A stretch of DNA of 7,697 nt from Flavobacteriales bacterium. GTDB lineage: Bacteria; Bacteroidota; Bacteroidia; Flavobacteriales_D; Sanyastnellaceae. Made by a program: the position numbers and the translations under genes. This document shows positions 1 to 5,885 of this stretch, piece by piece (position 1 is the stretch's first letter; every line of letters begins with the position of its first letter). The stretch is taken from NCBI GenBank assembly GCA_027488055.1, contig JAIYCK010000335.1, positions 1 to 7,697 on the forward strand, in the 5' to 3' direction. The notes below the pieces were generated by a model. It searched no databases and was not told where the DNA came from. It saw only the letters and a list, made by a program, of their open reading frames with translations.

Positions 1-1
1 C

Positions 2-184
2 ACCTTGCCACTCACAGGGGTTGCTTGCGTTAAAAAAATCGGAAGTGACCTTGGTGTGTTTGATGTGACCCCTGATGGCTTTCTGCTTGTAGAAAGAGCC
101 CCAGGGGTAAGTGTAGAAGAAATTATCCAAGCTACCAAAGGCCGCTTGATTGTGCCCGACCATGTGAGCGAAATGATTCTTTGA
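2..184 (+). CDS. scoB: 3-oxoacid CoA-transferase subunit B, C-terminal fragment
   Basis: Only the last 60 codons are present; the gene enters from the left edge and ends at TGA 182-184. The visible protein carries the C-terminal signature of family I CoA-transferase beta subunits: LPLTGVACV, then a D-x-x-V-x-x-V/T-P-x-G-type stretch (GVFDVTPDGFLL), then APGVSVEEIIQATKGRLIV. In this family the A and B subunits together move CoA from succinyl-CoA (or another acyl-CoA) to acetoacetate or a related 3-oxoacid in the cytoplasm. The catalytic glutamate lies upstream of the window, so neither activity nor substrate can be checked. A close relative such as a butyrate-acetoacetate CoA-transferase subunit is the main alternative. 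The A subunit gene would be expected just upstream, outside the window. The gene converges on rnhB across 73 bases containing a terminator hairpin. Confidence 0.85.
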   Translation, partial: TLPLTGVACVKKIGSDLGVFDVTPDGFLLVERAPGVSVEEIIQATKGRLIVPDHVSEMIL

Positions 185-226
185 TACCCACAATAAAAAA
201 ACCGAATAAACATTCGGTCGGGGTAT
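184..226 (-). terminator. Rho-independent terminator of the rnhB operon, possibly shared with scoB
   Basis: A perfect 7-bp stem ACCGAAT/ATTCGGT (201-207 with 212-218) has the 4-base loop AAAC. On the plus strand it is preceded by six A residues (195-200), so the minus-strand RNA reads hairpin then U-run, the classical intrinsic terminator form for the rnhB transcript arriving from the right. An outer 6-bp stem (ATACCC 184-189 with GGGTAT 221-226) could enclose it. In the plus direction no good T-run follows, so its use by scoB is only possible. Confidence 0.7.
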
Positions 227-257
227 TTCATTCTTTCGATCGACTGAAAAAATCGAT

Positions 258-878
258 TCAAAAGTCCAACTCCAATTGCTTGGGCAACAAAGCAAAGGTC
301 ATTCGGTGGTAAGGCGTGGCTCCATGTGAACCAATTATTTCACGGTGAGCGCGGGTAGGATACCCTTTATTTTGATTCCAACCATATTGTGGGAACTCCG
401 CGTGCAATCTGCACATCCACTCATCCCTGTAAGTCTTTGCCAATACGGATGCGGCTGCAATCGCGCTGAGCTTGCCATCCCCTTTGATAATGCAGTGATG
501 TTCAATCTCTTGGTATTTTTTGAACCGATTGCCATCGATGAGCAAGCGCGTGGGCCGCACATTCAGTTGATCCAAGGCCCGATGCATTGCTAAAAAAGAG
601 GCATTGAGAATATTGATCTCATCGATTTCTGCTTCACTCACCACCCCTACAGCCCACGACACTGAATGGGATTCAATATATGGCCGCAAAATCTCGCGCT
701 GTGCTTCGGATAATTGTTTTGAGTCGTGCAACATAGGGTGAAAAAAATCATCGGGTAATACAACAGCTGCCGCCACCACTGGCCCTGCCAAACAACCCCT
801 TCCGGCCTCATCGCAGCCCGCCTCGACACCCTTTGAGGCAAAACGCAATTGCAACTTGGCTTTGATCTCCTTTTTCAT
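258..878 (-). CDS. rnhB: Ribonuclease HII
   Basis: A 206-residue protein, the usual length for bacterial RNase HII, which cuts RNA of RNA-DNA hybrids and single ribonucleotides misincorporated in DNA. The family motifs are all present: GCDEAGRG (residues 21-28) with the catalytic Asp23-Glu24, LAGPVVAAAV, HDSKQLS (51-57), LIDGN with Asp115, IKGDGK with Asp134, and the helix AIAAASVLAKTYRDE (139-153). By alignment from memory with the E. coli D-E-D-D set (D16, E17, D108, D126), the active site is complete. I chose ATG at 876-878. The frame stays open upstream to about 947, but that extension would overlap the preceding glycosyltransferase gene and lies outside the conserved domain. The start is 5 bases after the stop of that gene (884-886), so the two are probably co-transcribed and translationally coupled; no strong Shine-Dalgarno is seen. 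Stop TGA at 258-260. Confidence 0.96.
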   Translation of the reverse strand: MKKEIKAKLQLRFASKGVEAGCDEAGRGCLAGPVVAAAVVLPDDFFHPMLHDSKQLSEAQREILRPYIESHSVSWAVGVVSEAEIDEINILNASFLAMHRALDQLNVRPTRLLIDGNRFKKYQEIEHHCIIKGDGKLSAIAAASVLAKTYRDEWMCRLHAEFPQYGWNQNKGYPTRAHREIIGSHGATPYHRMTFALLPKQLELDF

Positions 879-883
879 TTTTC

Positions 884-2014
884 TTACTTTTTCATTAAGA
901 CTGCTGTCTCTATGACCTGCCAATACTTTTGAGCCGAAGTTGACCAATCAAATTTTTTCGCTTGCAACAAGCTGGCTGTGCTCAAGCTTTGATATAAAAC
1001 CTCATCGTTGGCCAATTGCTTCATGGCCGCCGCTATTTCCTCTACCTTGTATGGATCGACTAAAATCGCTGCATCTCCCGCCACCTCCGGCATGGATGTC
1101 ACGTTGGAGGTAATGACAGGCACACCGCATTGCATGGCCTCTATGATCGGAATTCCAAAACCTTCATAAAGACTCGCATATACAAGTGCAAATGCCGCTC
1201 CTGTCACATCAGCCAAATTGGTCTGATCCAGGTTACCTGTAAATATAACTTCGTCTCGGTATTTCATTGTAAGCAGGAGTTGATCCAATTCCTGATTCAT
1301 CCAAAACCTGCGCCCCACGACCAACAACGGCATAGTATGATCATTGTTGGCGCGCGATGCCTCGAAAGCCAATAGGATTCGAACCAAATTTTTGCGTGGA
1401 TGCAAACTGCTGACAAATAAAAAATAGGGTCGGCCACCTGACAGTCGACTTCTCACTACGCTTATCCGTTCAAGGGAAAGCGGGCGAAATACTTCGGAAG
1501 CTGCATTGTAAACCACGTGCACAGGCCTGTTCACATCAAACGTTCGCTGAATATCCTGCGCACTGTATGCGCTTACAGAAGTAAGCACCGCCTTGCTCTG
1601 CACAAATTGACGTGTTCTTTTAGGTAAGTAGGTCCGATAGCGCGCCTGCATATGCTCAGGATGATGCATGAAATTGAGGTCATGAATCGTAATGACTTGA
1701 GGCAATTTCGCACGAAGCGAACAAAATCCATCCATGCTCACAAAGACATCCGCCCCTATTCGACGCAACTTACTAGGCACAGCCACATTGAACCACCAAT
1801 CAAAGAGCCATGGATGACGAACAGGTGGTCGAACCACATGGCCAATGACATTGGGGCCATAGATAAAAGCGGGATCATACGGCCGATCAAAGAAAAAATG
1901 AAATTCCACTTCAGGATGTGCAAGGGTCATTCTTCGGAGTACCTCGTGGGTAAACCATCCAATGCCTTCCATTTTACCTTGGATTAACAACCGTGTATTT
2001 ACAGCAACTACCAT
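884..2014 (-). CDS. Family 4 (GT-B) glycosyltransferase
   Basis: A 376-residue cytoplasmic or membrane-associated enzyme, typical length for GT-B retaining glycosyltransferases of family GT4. Visible signatures are the N-terminal glycine-containing acceptor loop KMEGIGWF (14-21), VITIHDLNFMHHPE (107-120, common in mannosyltransferase-like members), SVSAYSAQDI (146-155), the phosphate-binding SSLHPRKN (202-209), and the donor-site E-x7-E motif EGFGIPIIE (Glu284 and Glu292), followed by CGVPVITSNVTSMPEVAGDAA. It transfers a sugar from an NDP-sugar to a glycan acceptor. Mannose or a similar hexose is likely by family resemblance, but neither donor nor acceptor can be proved from sequence. The start is ATG 2012-2014; the in-frame TTG just before it (2015-2017) is less likely. 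It sits 53 bases downstream of the rpmH terminator and is followed closely by rnhB. I found only an imperfect promoter (TATCTTCG, complement of 2021-2028), so it may depend partly on readthrough. Confidence 0.92.
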   Translation of the reverse strand: MVVAVNTRLLIQGKMEGIGWFTHEVLRRMTLAHPEVEFHFFFDRPYDPAFIYGPNVIGHVVRPPVRHPWLFDWWFNVAVPSKLRRIGADVFVSMDGFCSLRAKLPQVITIHDLNFMHHPEHMQARYRTYLPKRTRQFVQSKAVLTSVSAYSAQDIQRTFDVNRPVHVVYNAASEVFRPLSLERISVVRSRLSGGRPYFLFVSSLHPRKNLVRILLAFEASRANNDHTMPLLVVGRRFWMNQELDQLLLTMKYRDEVIFTGNLDQTNLADVTGAAFALVYASLYEGFGIPIIEAMQCGVPVITSNVTSMPEVAGDAAILVDPYKVEEIAAAMKQLANDEVLYQSLSTASLLQAKKFDWSTSAQKYWQVIETAVLMKK

Positions 2015-2067
2015 CAAGGACGAAGATACTATGAGCCGAGTGATTTGTAGGAGTGCCTTAAAAGCAC

Positions 2068-2100
2068 AAAAAAAGTCACACCACTGAAGTAGTGTGACTT
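2068..2100 (-). terminator. Rho-independent terminator of rpmH
   Basis: A perfect 9-bp stem AAGTCACAC (2073-2081) pairs with GTGTGACTT (2092-2100). After one C/A mismatch it extends by AC/GT to leave the 4-base loop TGAA (2085-2088). Seven A residues on the plus strand (2068-2074) become a U-run after the hairpin in the minus-strand RNA. It begins 25 bases past the rpmH stop codon and would end that transcript before the glycosyltransferase gene. Confidence 0.87.
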
Positions 2101-2124
2101 ATATATCATAAAGTTATGACAAGA

Positions 2125-2295
2125 TTACAAGCGAACAATGCCCTTGTGGCGGCGCTCGTCAGAAGTGGTCAATTTCTTACGACCCTTTTTTCTGCGAGAA
2201 GCTAATACCGCACGACCTTTGGCAGTCGCCATGCGTTTGCGGAATCCATGCTTGTTTCTGCGCTTCGTATTCGAAGGCTGGTATGTTCTTTTCAT
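2125..2295 (-). CDS. rpmH: 50S ribosomal protein L34
   Basis: A 56-codon gene read on the minus strand from ATG 2293-2295 to TAA 2125-2127. The product starts MKRTYQPSNTKRRNKHGF, continues with RKRMATAKGRAVLASRRKKGRKKL, and ends in SDERRHKGIVRL. This is the unmistakable L34 pattern: the MKRTxQPS opening, KHGFRxRM, GRxVLxxRRxKGR. L34 is a very basic protein of the large ribosomal subunit. It is slightly longer than the usual 44-53 residues because of a short C-terminal tail. The upstream GAGAT is only a weak ribosome-binding site. It is a single-gene unit with its own promoter (2349-2382) and terminator (2068-2100), wedged between glycosyltransferase genes on both sides. The neighbours dnaA and rnpA that flank rpmH in many other bacteria are absent here. 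Confidence 0.97.
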   Translation of the reverse strand: MKRTYQPSNTKRRNKHGFRKRMATAKGRAVLASRRKKGRKKLTTSDERRHKGIVRL

Positions 2296-2348
2296 TGCCA
2301 TATCTCAAAACGTATTTAAGTCCGTATAGTATCCTCAAAAGAGGGCGG

Positions 2349-2382
2349 CAAAGATACATCTAAGTGTTGAAAAAAACCAAAA
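2349..2382 (-). promoter_or_regulatory. Bacteroidota-type promoter of rpmH
   Basis: Read on the minus strand, TATCTTTG (complement of 2349-2356) is an exact match to the -7 consensus TAnnTTTG. TTTTG (complement of 2378-2382) lies 21 bases upstream as the -33 element. The predicted transcription start is near 2342, giving a leader of about 47 bases before the rpmH ATG. The -33 element lies inside the first copy of a 14-bp direct repeat. Confidence 0.7.
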
Positions 2383-2403
2383 GGTTTTGGAAAAAAACCA
2401 AAA
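2369..2403. repeat. 14-bp A-tract direct repeat, 21-bp period, at the rpmH promoter
   Basis: GAAAAAAACCAAAA occurs perfectly at 2369-2382 and 2390-2403, separated by GGTTTTG. The period of 21 bp equals two helical turns, so both copies face the same side of the DNA. The junction also forms an inverted repeat, CCAAAA (2377-2382) with TTTTGG (2385-2390). One copy covers the -33 region of the rpmH promoter and the other lies just upstream. Phased A-tracts of this kind can bend DNA or act as an UP-like element, and a dimeric regulator site is also possible; which applies is inference. Confidence 0.6.
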
Positions 2404-2510
2404 ACCCAATGCTTAACATCTTTAAAGCCAAATCAAAACACTATCTATCAATTACTTACAACCCACTTACCTCTCCTTTTACTGTAGTCCGAGTGGATGA
2501 AGCCACGCAT

Positions 2511-2576
2511 TTTTGACCCTCTCCTTTATAATACTGGTCTATTTGTGCGCAAACATAATGAACCTGCCTAGTTTTG
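2511..2576 (+). promoter_or_regulatory. Candidate promoter(s) of the plus-strand glycosyltransferase operon
   Basis: Two overlapping candidates precede the gene at 2586. The first has TTTTG (2511-2515), 22 bases, then TCTATTTG (2538-2545, one mismatch to TAnnTTTG). The second has TTTG (2542-2545), 23 bases, then the exact match TAGTTTTG (2569-2576). The second would start RNA only a few bases before the ATG at 2586, giving an almost leaderless message; the first gives a leader of roughly 35 bases. Which one is used cannot be told from sequence. Confidence 0.42.
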
Positions 2577-2585
2577 TGGTGATTG

Positions 2586-3668
2586 ATGCTGCTTAAACCG
2601 CTTCATATTTTGGTGATTTCACCTGAGTCGTGGGGAATAAGTTTTCTCTCCAAACACCATTATGCCATGACGCTCTGCGAAATGGGTCATCGGGTGTGGT
2701 TTCTCAATAGTCCATATTGCCCAACTCCTGATTTGACGGCACCCCACGAACGATTGAAGGTGTTGGATGACAGATGGTTTATCAAAGGTCTTCGTCATTT
2801 GCCAAGGTTCGTACAACGCAGTTTGATGCGCCGACAAATCCATCAGTTGAAAACACAAATTGGAGTGGACCTGGACCTTGTTTGGAGTTTTGATAACTCC
2901 CGATATTTTCACCTCGATTTGTTCCAAGCCAAAGACACCATCCATCATGTGGTCGATGATCATATGGATTATCAATTGCCCTATGCTGCGTCTTCTGCGG
3001 ACCTATGTATTGGAGTGACCTCCGACATCGTAAATCGACTAGCAAAACACAACACGCATTCTCTTCTCATCCCTCACGGAATCAAAGGCCCGATTTTGCG
3101 CCATGCAGGTAAAATACCCTTGGCGTCATATAAGTTACATGCTGCATATGTAGGTAATTTACTCATGCGTACCTTCGATGCAGCTCTGATGCTTGAATTG
3201 GTTCAAGCACATAAGGACATCGGATTTTGGCTCATCGGTAACTACACCCCGAATCATCTCAGCTTAAGCCTCCCTGCGCAGCGAGAAGACATTCTGCAGC
3301 AACTACGTCTGCAGCCTAATGTATACTTTCATGGGGAATGTCCGCCAGACGAGGCGTTTGCGCTCGCGGCAGAAGCATCTATTCTACTAAGTATGTATTT
3401 CGATAACGGTCGTTGTCCCGATAATAGCTCCAAGGTCATGCCCTACTTGGCAAGTGGAAAAATCATTGTGAGCAATCATTTTGCAGCATATGATGGTTCT
3501 GACTTGCTCCTAATGTGTAAAACTCGTGACACCTATCTGTCCCTATTCGCTGCCGCAATGGAAGCCATTGAGCGATATAACAGCCCTGAGTTACAGGCGT
3601 CCAGAAAAGCATTTGCCGCGAAACACAGCTATGACCAATTGATCAAACAAATCTTCGAAAGGCTATGA
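2586..3668 (+). CDS. GT-B glycosyltransferase (group 1-like)
   Basis: A 360-residue protein. Its opening, LHILVISPESWGISFLSKHHYAMTL, is the beta-alpha start of a GT-B N-terminal Rossmann domain, with a K/H-H-x-A acceptor-side pattern. Other landmarks are DDHMDY near residues 124-129, LIPHGI (161-166, the domain linker), AAYVGNL (186-192, start of the donor domain), WLIGNY, and the donor-site stretch NSSKVMPYLASGKIIVS (280-296), which resembles the N-K-x-x-E-Y-L-A-x-G-K-P-V-V segment of GT4-like enzymes. The classical E-x7-E is not seen, so the family assignment is looser than for the enzyme at 884-2014. The sugar and acceptor are unknown. I chose ATG 2586-2588 over the TTG just before it. It is the first gene of a three-gene operon; its TGA overlaps the ATG of the next gene by 4 bases (ATGA, 3665-3668), indicating translational coupling. 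Confidence 0.85.
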   Translation: MLLKPLHILVISPESWGISFLSKHHYAMTLCEMGHRVWFLNSPYCPTPDLTAPHERLKVLDDRWFIKGLRHLPRFVQRSLMRRQIHQLKTQIGVDLDLVWSFDNSRYFHLDLFQAKDTIHHVVDDHMDYQLPYAASSADLCIGVTSDIVNRLAKHNTHSLLIPHGIKGPILRHAGKIPLASYKLHAAYVGNLLMRTFDAALMLELVQAHKDIGFWLIGNYTPNHLSLSLPAQREDILQQLRLQPNVYFHGECPPDEAFALAAEASILLSMYFDNGRCPDNSSKVMPYLASGKIIVSNHFAAYDGSDLLLMCKTRDTYLSLFAAAMEAIERYNSPELQASRKAFAAKHSYDQLIKQIFERL

Positions 3669-4486
3669 TTGGCGAGCGAAACCACCCTTTGGTGAGCATT
3701 ATTCTCCCGGCATACAATGCAGAGAATACCATCGCTGCGGCCATTGCATCGGTCTTGGACCAAACATATACGCATTGGGAATTGATCATTGTGGAAAACG
3801 GAAGTACCGATAGCACGTTCGAGGTATGCAGGCAAGTGCAGGATGAGCGAATCGCTCTCATAAGATATCCACAAGCAGGATTGAGTCGGGCTCGTAATAT
3901 TGGACTTGATCGGGCCAAAGGTGAATTTGTGTGCTTTCTGGACTCAGATGACCTATTGCCCCCTAAAAGTATATCCTTGCGTTTGGCTTTGTTTGCTGAA
4001 AATCCAAACCTCAGCTATTGTGATGGCATAGTGCTCAAAAAAAACGAGGATCTCGATACACTCATAGAAGAATGGCATCCACAAGTCCCAATCGACCTCG
4101 CAAAAGAGATGAATAAAATTGATGCACGCTGTTTTTGCGGCGTCACTTGGATGATCCAAACATCGCATATACAGAACCTTCGATTCGATGAAAACTGGAG
4201 TCACTTAGAAGACCGGAAATTCTTTTATGAACTAGCTCAAACGGGTGTTTATGGTGTGGTCGAAGAGCCTGTGTACATCATCCGAAGTCGCCGTGGATCC
4301 CTCATGACCAATCATAAGAAACTTCAATTGGCATATCGCAGATTTCTGCTGTTTGTAGAGGAGCATGGCCAACTTTCGAAATCAGCATTGACTGATCAAA
4401 GAAGATTCTACAAACGCATGTTTTTTAAAACCCATTTGAAATCTGGTCGTCTCATACCTGCGTTGGGTGTACTTTTCGAACGTTAA
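3665..4486 (+). CDS. Family 2 (GT-A) glycosyltransferase
   Basis: A 273-residue inverting glycosyltransferase with a clear GT2 N-terminal domain: VSIILPAYNAENTIAAAIASVLDQTY (10-35), ELIIVENGSTDST (39-51, nucleotide-binding loop in the E-N rather than the D-D version), GLSRARNIGLDRAKGEFVCFLDSDD (72-96) with the metal-binding D-x-D at Asp93-Ser-Asp95, and a later Glu182-Asp183 (HLEDRKFF) in the position of the catalytic-base ED motif. There is no transmembrane helix, so it probably works on the cytoplasmic face of the inner membrane. These enzymes add one sugar to a lipid-linked or protein-linked glycan; donor and acceptor are not determinable here. It is the middle gene of the operon: its start overlaps the preceding stop and the next gene begins 12 bases after its TAA. 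Confidence 0.93.
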   Translation: MIGERNHPLVSIILPAYNAENTIAAAIASVLDQTYTHWELIIVENGSTDSTFEVCRQVQDERIALIRYPQAGLSRARNIGLDRAKGEFVCFLDSDDLLPPKSISLRLALFAENPNLSYCDGIVLKKNEDLDTLIEEWHPQVPIDLAKEMNKIDARCFCGVTWMIQTSHIQNLRFDENWSHLEDRKFFYELAQTGVYGVVEEPVYIIRSRRGSLMTNHKKLQLAYRRFLLFVEEHGQLSKSALTDQRRFYKRMFFKTHLKSGRLIPALGVLFER

Positions 4487-4498
4487 AAACAAGGCATT

Positions 4499-5731
4499 TT
4501 GTCCATTCAAAACAACATATTGGTGATCTGCAGTTGGAGCCATCTCGATCCACTGGTGCATCGGTATGTGCTGCCAAATATTCCAATTATCCACTCACAA
4601 ATCACGGATAAGGAGAACATCTACCTGATCACCTATGAGACAGATGCTAACGCGCTCACATCACCCACAGGCCAGTTGTTTCATGCTCACCTTGCCAATC
4701 AGCGTATCGCTTGGAAGCCCATTCATTATGCTCCATTGCGCGGGCAAGGTTGGCGGTATTATTTGCAACAAATTCTGATCACTCGACGATATTGTCGCAA
4801 ACAGGGAATCGCTGTCGTGCATGCTTTTGCGCCCACCGCGGGAGCCTTAGGTTGGCTGAGCGTGCGCTGGAGCAATCGCAAACTGGTCATCGATAGTTGG
4901 GAGCCACATGCCGAAAGCATGGTTGAAACAGGCGTTTGGAGAAAAAAATCAATCGCATTTCGCTTATTGTGGAAGCTGGAAAAACAGTCGGCTCGCGATG
5001 CGGACTACCTTATTGCAGCGCATCCAGCAATGCGTTCCTACGCGTCCGAAAAATGGCACATTCAACCATCGCGTGTTGCCTATCGTCCTGCATGCACCGA
5101 TCTTGCTCAATTTGATCGAAGTCTATTTAACCGAACGCTCATTCGCCACGAACTAGGTTACTCAGAATCTGACCTTATCTGTGTATGTGTAAGTCAACTG
5201 GGCGGCATGTATTATTTGGAAGAATCCTTGCTATTATTTCATTTAGGCAAACGCGTATTTGGTGATCGTTTTAAAGTTTTATTGATCTCCACCACGCCTA
5301 GAGAGTTGATTCTGGGAAAGGCTAATTCAATGAGCCTTGCAATGAATCATCTGCAGATTTTGCGCGCCGTACCAGCCGATGTTCCAGGCTTCCTCTCGGT
5401 CGGTCAATTTGCCTACAATCCACAGAAAGCCGTCCCTTCCAAAAGATATGGTACACCTGTCAAAAATGGCGAATATTGGGCCATGGGCTTGCCCATCCTA
5501 ATGATGACAGGCACGAGCCAAGATGCGGAACTGGCTATGAAGCACCGAAGCGGCGTGGTCCTTTTGGACATGCATGAAAACGCTATCCTTCTCGCATTGG
5601 AGGAGATGAAAAGGCTGCTCTTAGAACCTGAACTAGAGGCCCGTTGCAGGGGCATGGCTCAAACCTACCGCAGTTATGCTATTGCCCATGCTGCATACAA
5701 AGAGGTTTATGGTTATTTAAAAGGAATTTGA
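4499..5731 (+). CDS. GT-B glycosyltransferase (family 4-like)
   Basis: A 410-residue protein if translation starts at TTG 4499-4501. No ATG is available near the conserved beginning (NNILVICSWSHLDP), and AAGG (4491-4494) sits just upstream as a weak ribosome-binding site, so TTG is preferred over an in-frame GTG (about 4523). GT-B landmarks are VVHAFAPTAGALGWLS (106-121, first-domain helix entrance), LVIDSWEPHAESMVETG (129-145), ADYLIAAHPAMRSYA (168-182), and a donor-domain segment SKRYGTPVKNGEYWAMGLPI (314-333) equivalent to the K-x-x-E-Y-L-A-x-G-x-P motif, with Glu325 in the nucleotide-ribose-binding position. The specificity is unknown. It is the last gene of the three-gene operon; the stop TGA (5729-5731) is followed after 2 bases by a short GTG frame. 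No clear terminator follows. Confidence 0.85.
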   Translation: MSIQNNILVICSWSHLDPLVHRYVLPNIPIIHSQITDKENIYLITYETDANALTSPTGQLFHAHLANQRIAWKPIHYAPLRGQGWRYYLQQILITRRYCRKQGIAVVHAFAPTAGALGWLSVRWSNRKLVIDSWEPHAESMVETGVWRKKSIAFRLLWKLEKQSARDADYLIAAHPAMRSYASEKWHIQPSRVAYRPACTDLAQFDRSLFNRTLIRHELGYSESDLICVCVSQLGGMYYLEESLLLFHLGKRVFGDRFKVLLISTTPRELILGKANSMSLAMNHLQILRAVPADVPGFLSVGQFAYNPQKAVPSKRYGTPVKNGEYWAMGLPILMMTGTSQDAELAMKHRSGVVLLDMHENAILLALEEMKRLLLEPELEARCRGMAQTYRSYAIAHAAYKEVYGYLKGI

Positions 5732-5733
5732 CC

Positions 5734-5772
5734 GTGAAGTTAACTTTTGCTACCTATGCAACCTCTGTGTGA
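5734..5772 (+). other. 12-codon reading frame closed by three tandem stops; possible gene remnant
   Basis: GTG 5734-5736 lies 2 bases after the preceding stop, with AAGGA (5721-5725) at a good ribosome-binding distance. It encodes MKLTFATYATSV and ends in TGA TGA TAG (5770-5778). The opening resembles the first beta strand of another GT-B glycosyltransferase, so it could be the truncated start of a lost fourth operon gene. A chance frame or a coupling peptide is equally possible. Confidence 0.25.
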
Positions 5773-5851
5773 TGATAGCCGTCAAGCAATTGAAGTCAAC
5801 GAATCGAATTAAATAAGATATTTTACCCAATTATTTTATGGAATCGCCTCG

Positions 5852-5879
5852 TTGAAAACATCTTACCGTTGTATATTTG
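5852..5879 (+). promoter_or_regulatory. Candidate Bacteroidota promoter of the surface-protein gene
   Basis: TTG (5852-5854), 17 bases, then TATATTTG (5872-5879), an exact TAnnTTTG match. Transcription would begin a few bases downstream, about where the TTG start codon (5886) lies, so the message would be leaderless or nearly so. Confidence 0.5.
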
Positions 5880-5885
5880 ATTGCT

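Larger units (their letters stand above)
2296..2585. other. Divergent intergenic spacer between rpmH and the glycosyltransferase operon
   Basis: These 290 AT-rich bases hold the rpmH promoter, the A-tract direct repeat and the plus-strand promoter candidates. Between about 2404 and 2510 I see no gene, hairpin or further motif. A TATAAT (2527-2532) lies only 8 bases from TTGACC (2513-2518), too close to act as a standard sigma-70 promoter. Confidence 0.7.
5732..5885. other. Intergenic spacer before the surface-protein gene
   Basis: The 154-bp spacer contains the 12-codon GTG frame, a 10-bp perfect palindrome AAGTTAACTT (5737-5746), an ATG-initiated five-codon frame (5838-5855) that lies in phase with the downstream gene but ends in TGA, and the promoter candidate at 5852-5879. 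No convincing terminator hairpin with a T-run is present. Confidence 0.6.

Noticed and set aside
236..256. TCGAT...ATCGA inverted repeat next to the rnhB stop codon
   Set aside because: The stem is only 5 bp with an 11-base loop and no T-run; the hairpin at 201-218 explains termination better.
2177..2359. 60-codon minus-strand frame overlapping rpmH
   Set aside because: It is a shifted-frame shadow of rpmH; the L34 protein in the neighbouring frame is unmistakable.
2513..2532. TTGACC and TATAAT resembling a sigma-70 promoter
   Set aside because: The spacer is 8 bases instead of about 17, so they cannot act as one -35/-10 pair.
2558..2596. Short ATG frame MNLPSFVVIDAA overlapping the start of the first plus-strand glycosyltransferase
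   Set aside because: It is only 12 codons, has no ribosome-binding site, and would lie upstream of the RNA start if the promoter at 2569-2576 is used. No leader-peptide features such as repeated codons or hairpins were seen.
3803..3815. ENGSTD in place of DDGSTD in the GT2 enzyme, possible loss of an active-site residue
   Set aside because: E-N and D-N versions of this loop are frequent in active GT2 enzymes, and the D-x-D and ED motifs are intact.
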